Of a stretch of DNA of 64,000 bases, positions 58,501 to 64,000 are shown piece after piece (the first letter of the stretch is position 1; each line of letters opens with the position of its first letter). The position numbers and the translations under genes were made by a program. The notes under the pieces are model-generated. The model was not told the DNA's origin. It ran no database searches and was given only the letters and a program-made list of their open reading frames with translations. This stretch comes from Phoronis australis (lineage: Eukaryota; Phoronida; Phoronidae), in the NCBI GenBank assembly GCA_002633005.1, contig NMRA01000623.1, positions 171,817 to 235,816 on the forward strand. The letters are read 5' to 3'.

Positions 58501-61500
58501 AGTAAGATTCATTATTATGGTTGGAGTGAAACACTTCCAGTAAATACCAACAAAACAAACCGTCATGTAAAACACTGTGCAGCCAGAAGCTAAACCTCAT
58601 GGTCACCACTTTGTTACTGAGTAATGATATTAGATGTTGCAGTAGATGATGCTCCAGACACGACCCAATCTGCAATGGTAACTGAAACAGAGACAAAGGA
58701 ATTACAACATAGAACATAATTTCAACAAGGTGAGGTAGACATTTTGCAGCAACACAATTCATTATAACGAAAAAGTTCAATGATGGGTTCCGCTCCATGT
58801 GTTTTTGGTTTCTGTGTGTTTATGTAATTCCACGTCAGAGATCTCTCACACAAAAAGCCTTTCTGTAATTTCCCTTACTGCATGTTGGCAAACATAATGG
58901 AACATATCAAACTACAGCCAAACCAAATTGTAGTGTTTTCATTTATCTCATGATTTAACATTCTAGTTTCCATTACCGCTGGTGAACCTGTCTATTTGTA
59001 TTATTGGGTGGGGTCCCTGTCTATGTGTAAGACGGAGAGGGAAATCTGTCTGTACCACTAAGTAGGGAACCTGTATAAGTGTAAGTCTAAGTGGGGAGGG
59101 AACCTGTCTACATGTATGACTTAGTGGGTACCCTGCCTATACATAACTAAGTGAGGACTCTGCCTATGTGTATGACCAAGTGGTGACCCTATCTATATGT
59201 ATGACTGAGTGGGGATTCTAGCTATGGGTATGATTAAGGGGGTGACTCTGTCTATCTGGATGACTGAGTGGAGATTCTGTCTATGTGTATGACTAACTGG
59301 GGACCCTGTGTATATGTATGGCTAAGTGAGGGCCCTATCTATGTGTATGACTACGTGGAGACCCTTTCTATCTGTATGACTAACTGGGGATCCTGTCTAT
59401 ATGTATGACCAAGAGGTACCCTGTCTATATCTATGACTAAGTAGTTATTATATCTATGTGTCACTAAGTGGTGACCCTGTCTATATGTATGATTTTGTGG
59501 CGATTCTGTCTGTGTATGACTAAGTAGGGACCCTGTCTATATGTGATTGAGTGGGGTCCCTGTCAATGTGTATGATTGTGTAAAACTTTATACACTGTGC
59601 CATAACACATCCTTTGGCGTATTATTTGATTAACTATAATTGACACTATGCAAGAATAAACTTACCTCCACTCGGTCTAGACATTTTAAAAGTTGTTTAA
59701 AATTTCGTATTTGTTCAAATGGTACAGGGGCAAATGTGTCGAGACTCGTAGGTATATGTTCCTGAGCACTCGCCATCAGTGTGGATGTCTTCACACCAGG
59801 CACCAATTCATAGTGCCCTCTCTTGGACATCTGAAACAAATACCTCAGTTGCATCACTGTTTCCTTAAAGCTCTAATAACATTTTGGAATCATCGTCAAA
59901 TCTGTGGCTAAACCTTCCACAACGCTTTTAAATAAGTATCCAAATGCCCTTCCGCTAATCTAAATTGACCATTGCCAGCTGCTAACACTGTTACAATGAG
60001 GGTGCTTACAGGTTCAGAAGAAGGAGACTTCTCGCTGACAGCCAACTCATCGCCTGCGAGTGATCTGTTGCTGCCCTGTTTGTCCTTGACCTTTTGAATT
60101 GCACTTCTCCACGCCCGATCAGTCAAGCGGAAACACACCTGAATGAAGAACGGTGAACAAGGAGTACCAACACAGCCTAAACATGTGTAAGGCACAGAGC
60201 AGTACTGTCCACCTAATAGGAAACTGTGCCACTGTTCCCTCAGCAAGCATTCAATTACAGCGTAGCACCATGATTAAAAGTATTGAGCCATGTCTGCAAT
60301 GAAGAAGCCTTTTCTGCTTTACAAGACAACAGACTGAAACAATATTGGATAATGATTCTTTGTTTATATTATTTTGCAGTAAATATGAGTGTAACTTGCG
60401 TAGGAAGTGTAATTACGAGAGTTTCTCCAAATTAATACAAAGCAAGATTACGATGGCAAAACACGATGTGCAATGTGAGGATTTTTACCAATGACACTCA
60501 AAGTACGTAAGAACAAATGCCAAGAAAGAACATTATCCGACGATAACTTACAAATTTACTCCTTGGGATAACGATAGCCACCAAATTGGGACAGTAGAGT
60601 TTGTAAATGGACAGCAATCCAATGATGTAGGGTTGAGCGCCCTGCAATAATAAGTTGAGTTTATTCAAAATGATGAAATACTGGTTACCAACCACTACAT
60701 TTAACTTTAGTATCTGTTTCACAGGGAAGGTTTGGGGCGCTAAAATGATCACAGACTCTCTTGAAATTTTCCAAATTTTCAATTGGACAGAAATATTAAT
60801 TCAGGTTGTACACAGACAGTTTATATCAGTTTCTTTATTTGAAATAAACACGATCAACCAGCTGTCATTTTTCAAAAGTAAACAATAACTACGAGAGCTT
60901 GTGACAAGTCAGTGAATTACAAACCATTTTACTTACTATTGCTCAGGAATTTATCACAATGATATTCAACTTTTCCACAAGAAACATTACCATAGCAGTC
61001 GTCTCACCCTTTTATGTTGAAGAGCCAACAGTTTCTGCACCCTACACAGTAGAACATCTTCTTTATTGGTCAGCAGATAAAGCAGGTGACAGATATGGGG
61101 GCACTGAAAGATCAACGACAGGCATACAACGACAAACATATACTGACATGATTAGCAAGATCTAGAATCATGTTTTTGTCCATGTGTTTGATACAGACAC
61201 AATCACAACTAAACAACTGAAGAAAATGTTCAATAACAACACTACTGAATACATAAGCAGACTTTCTACCCGGTGTGTTTTTAAAAGTGTCTTTATTAAC
61301 AACGGTTCACCTTAAGGTTGGTTTAATCGCATTCACTTAAAGATGTAAGAGTATGTCAACTCACTAAGCTTTCATTCTCCAAGAAGCAGAACAGGATCTC
61401 GTAAACCGCATGGAGACTGGTGCGATCATCTATACTCTCATAGATAAGTAGGATCCAGCGAATCAATAATGACTGTAAATTTAACACAGTGCTCATTAGA

Positions 61501-63499
61501 TCAGTGTCAGTGGTATTTCAGTGCATGTTGTATTGATACCAACCATAAACTTTTAGTCAGGGTTACACAACTGCTCTAGCCAGAGGTCTGGAAAACCATG
61601 ATGTGCTGATCGTAACAAATAAATATTTCTGCAGAACAACAAGACATCAATCAAATACATTTACACAGAAATGAATTTTTATGCAAAAACTGAAATATCA
61701 AAGAAAAAAATAACTATCCAACAAACTTAGGGAGTGGCAGTCACAAGGACTCATCTAGGATCTGAAATTGACACTTCCCATATGGGGTGATTCTACGAGT
61801 TCACTCCGACATCACAGGACAGGAAAGTAATTCCCTCGAAAAATATAGTTGTCAGGATTTGACGAACATCGCCGTGACGTTTATGGTAAAAATGGCAATA
61901 CCAAGTATGTGACCTCGATTTCTGTTTGAAAATGTATCGAATTAAAACAACGAATTGCAGGTCTCAACAAAATTTAAAAATCCAAAATGTCAAAATTCTT
62001 CGTTCAGCGGTCGTTTTTGCCATAGAGGGTGTCTTATAACAGGACATCTTTTTTCTTCATTGATCGTGTCATCTAAGCCGACATTTTTTAAAGAGGCCGC
62101 TCCCATGACGGCCGCTAGATGAGTCCCTGAACAGTCACTAGGGGGATCAACAAGTAAGTAGTCTAAGGGCACAAACTGTTCAGAATTCTTCACTATTGTT
62201 TCACGAATATTTAAAGATGAATGAAAACTCTTGACTAGGTTCCGTGACAACATAAACAAGGTTAGATAAGACAGGCATACCTGTATTTGTACTGAAGCAG
62301 AGTTAGTACACATCCATGACAGTGCTCTGAGAACAGCCTCACATGGAACCGCCTCAGATGGGATCAGAGCCTTGATCAATCGCACACTGGTCGTTTGAGC
62401 TGAACACACAGTAATGAATTATATAGTAAACAACAGTGCAGTATTCTCTAGATCATCCGCAACTGTACTTCATTGTTCGAATTATTAAGGTAACAGGCTA
62501 CATGAACCGGGCTAAATCAGTTATGAATAAATAATGTTAAGGTATTAACAGTAGACTTAGGAAACTATGGTCACAAACATATAGGCAGTATTTTTGTATA
62601 TATGTTAAGAACACCTGGGCAGTACATTTGTTTGTTAACAATTTGTGATCATCATGGGTTTTGGAAGTATTTAGTTTCATGAGTCTACAGATACTTAAAA
62701 TTATTCATTAAGCAATTGGACCCTTGGTAAAAAAGGCAAACACTTGTCATATATGATGTCACTTATGGCAAAGAAAATGTATGAACATCTAGCTCTCTTT
62801 GCTTCACACTATTGTCTGATATTACACTTGAACAGAATACATAATATCTGAAAGAAATCCATGTCTCAAAGTATTCCAAAAATGTGATCAAGATTACACT
62901 AATATAAAGTCAGTCATACATACCAAATCAGTCAACACATTCCAAAAAATAAATATCTAGCTGTGACCAACAATAAACTAAACGCACTTTTACACCTGCT
63001 TACCCACCAAATCATCAACACACTCCAATAGGAATATATAATATCCAGACAAAAGTTATGACTGAGAATAAACTAAATGTACATTTACGGAATCCACTTA
63101 CCAAATCGTCCACTGGCAGCCACATTCACCAGCTTATTGATATGGTGACCACTAAGTCCTTTATCTCTAGCTGTATCTTCAATTGTACTCAGGGCACCAC
63201 TCAGTTCTGTATTACCCCGCACTTTAGGGCGAGATTGTTCTGAAATTTCTCATAAATGTTAATTCAACGTATACAGTCAAGTGACCTAATTATCGGACGT
63301 TTTGGCACATTTTGCATTATATTTAATTGAAAATACTACGGATTGTTGTAAATTCTTTGCTGAAATAAAGACTTACCTTCACGGAATTGTTTTATTACTA
63401 TATCTCGTCACTGAAAGCCACATTTATGTTCCGACTTATCTTTAAAAAAAACAAGCGAACCTTCGGAGAACCTAAATATCGAACACCATGTTTCTCCAT
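52420..63499 (-). CDS. CENPI: Centromere protein I / Mis6 (16 firm exons plus a proposed first exon)
   Basis: Minus-strand exons: 63499-63472 (proposed), 63239-63102, 62399-62281, 61472-61365, 61103-61008, 60641-60552, 60138-60010, 59830-59666, 58681-58561, 57990-57905, 57233-57116, 56546-56482, 55931-55870, 55462-55309, 54064-53940, 53383-53059, 52539-52420. From the second exon on, all phases agree and give 672 residues; human CENP-I has 756. CENP-I belongs to the CENP-H/I/K/M complex of the inner kinetochore (family knowledge). Landmarks match the Mis6 domain: IKALIPSEAV, CHLLYLLTNKEDV, LLSIYKLYCPNLVAI, EHHLLQHLISLL, LYFSSSLYFK, LLLHCVLDFF, LYSHYGTGFIKIP, LCNALWQKKAF, VNHQAFLPF and YLDYLQQHHLEGFKEFI. 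The gene is tail to tail with EIF2A. The start codon exon is uncertain. Confidence 0.93.
53059..53383 (-). CDS. CENPI: CENPI exon 16 (largest, conserved C-terminal part)
   Basis: 325 bases encode YRIAFSHLKTSD through LCNALWQKKAFVHLGDE and VFSFVNHQAFLPFTYNF to PQVISK. This aligns with the CENP-I segment containing an xCLWTSKPF-like motif and the HHPSFL-like motif. Acceptor ttctag, donor gtaggt. Confidence 0.93.
53731..53884 (-). repeat. 35-bp minisatellite in CENPI intron
   Basis: Four and a half tandem copies of ttattaacctcacccatcag plus tgaaactgggcgtac, nearly identical. Confidence 0.88.
54092..54715. repeat. Minisatellite split by a transposon
   Basis: Units of the type gatgaggtcatatgatgatt plus gttgccctagag lie on both sides (54092-54189 and 54625-54715) of transposon copy 3. 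Confidence 0.75.
54190..54624. mobile_element. CAGGGCTTGG transposon, copy 3
   Basis: A 435-bp copy with CAGGGCTTGGAATGACC and the complement of CAAGGCTTGGAATTTTCC as ends, flanked by exact agatga duplications (54184-54189 and 54625-54630). It lies in the CENPI intron between the 55462 and 54064 exons. Confidence 0.88.
55060..55280. repeat. Degenerate repeat with gtgaatattaacat units
   Basis: Five to six variants of tgtgaatattaacatgcatt, spaced by about 25-45 bases, within a CENPI intron. Confidence 0.5.
56878..57095 (-). repeat. Interspersed repeat with paired G and C runs
   Basis: Bounded by cagtaagggggattaggatt and cctcccccgtagagtcccct. The central T-rich tract, gtttcctggcgacatttt and gagagggggtttcaaccccc match the plan of bases 1-105. 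It lies 20 bases from the CENPI 57233-57116 exon. Confidence 0.55.
57690..57850. repeat. Short tandem repeat (about 21-bp unit)
   Basis: Six to seven variants of tgacagttgatatcaaaatc occur in tandem. Confidence 0.75.
58985..59580. repeat. 29-bp minisatellite in CENPI intron
   Basis: About twenty tandem variants of ctatgtgtatgactaagtgg plus ggaccctgt, moderately diverged. Confidence 0.88.
63472..63499 (-). CDS. CENPI: Proposed CENPI first coding exon
   Basis: ATGGAGAAACATGG opens a frame whose phase-1 end at 63472 (ttag|gttctc) would join in frame to the 63239 exon (...YL-E-QSRPK). The donor is weak. A stronger donor (gaag|gtaagt) lies at 63377/63376, but the frame it requires contains a stop, so that could be an untranslated splice form. 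Confidence 0.35.
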
Positions 63500-64000
63500 A
63501 CGCCACACTGCCGAAAACTGACTAACCACGTAATGGCTGCGGGCACCTTGAAGCCAAATTTCAGCTCGAGTATTTTGACATATATGCTGCTAGAACACAG
63601 GTCCATTCGCAACAAAATTGTCCATAAAATGAAATCTGATGACGGCGCCAAGTTATTTTAATGAACTCACTGCAGTTTTTAGTATCACTTTGGCTTCTTG
63701 ATATATGTGTGCGGTCGGGGTTTGACTTGAGTTTAAAAACAAATGAAAAAATGGAACAGTGACATATTGTCAGTTCATTGAGATGGTTTCATTGTGGAAA
63801 AAGATTTTATTTTTAACTTTTATAACCCATTTATGCGATCGTCCATTTTAGGACGACTTGGGGGTCTAAATTGCACCCTCTCTCGGTGAAATCAAAACGA
63901 GGCAACGCTGTAAAAAACGAGACGGTGCCGGACATTGAATGCATTGCAACGGAACAAAAATTGGTGTCACTTAATTCTCAGATTATGCTTCAAGTAAGAT
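63500..64000. other. Region upstream of CENPI
   Basis: Presumed CENPI promoter. It contains acgtaatggctgcgg and a short GC-richer stretch near 63830-63940, but no recognised core element or exon of another gene. Confidence 0.4.

Noticed and set aside
62710-63060. Repeated ctgaaagaaatcc/attccaaaaa sequence hinting at an extra CENPI exon
   Set aside because: The flanking CENPI exons (63239-63102 and 62399-62281) already join in phase with conserved residues, so no exon is missing here.

Overview
The window is eukaryotic nuclear DNA from an invertebrate animal. Protein-coding sequence is split into short exons with GT-AG introns that hold phase from exon to exon, and the large introns are full of transposons and minisatellites. 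Four conserved animal genes can be assembled: a long-isoform TSC22 domain family gene (+, 1318-11881), a SERP/RAMP4 gene (-, 24692-17118), EIF2A (+, 26519-51209) and CENPI (-, about 63499-52420).

Layout. Bases 1-1317 are upstream DNA of TSC22D. Its huge first exon (1318-2924) is followed by a 7.7-kb repeat-rich intron, a 49-bp exon and the leucine-zipper exon. A repeat-rich spacer (about 12.5-17.1 kb) leads to SERP on the minus strand, whose first intron is 6.7 kb. SERP and EIF2A are transcribed divergently from a shared spacer of about 1.8 kb (24.7-26.5 kb). EIF2A has 17 assembled exons over 24.7 kb and meets CENPI tail to tail at 51.2-52.4 kb. CENPI fills the rest on the minus strand.

The order and orientation TSC22D(+) SERP(-) EIF2A(+) is, from memory, the same as TSC22D2-SERP1-EIF2A on human chromosome 3q25. 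This points to an old linkage group and fits a slowly rearranging lineage such as an invertebrate deuterostome (amphioxus-like or acorn-worm-like). I cannot name the species. CENPI is not part of that human cluster.

Other striking content: an AT-AC (U12-type) intron in EIF2A; a tandem triplication of an EIF2A exon-intron junction; three copies of a CAGGGCTTGG transposon, two with exact 6-bp target duplications and one with 5 of 6 bases; an interspersed element built of degenerate units of about 135 bp, with a terminal hairpin, a 7-bp target duplication and a related empty site in the same intron; a 3.9-kb THAP-encoding DNA transposon flanked by AT; a 1.5-kb hAT-like element; a transposon remnant carrying a HIRAN-like reading frame; LINE fragments; foldback elements; and about a dozen minisatellites. 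The four genes work in unrelated processes (transcriptional regulation, ER translocation, translation initiation, kinetochore), so the shared context is ancestry, not a pathway.
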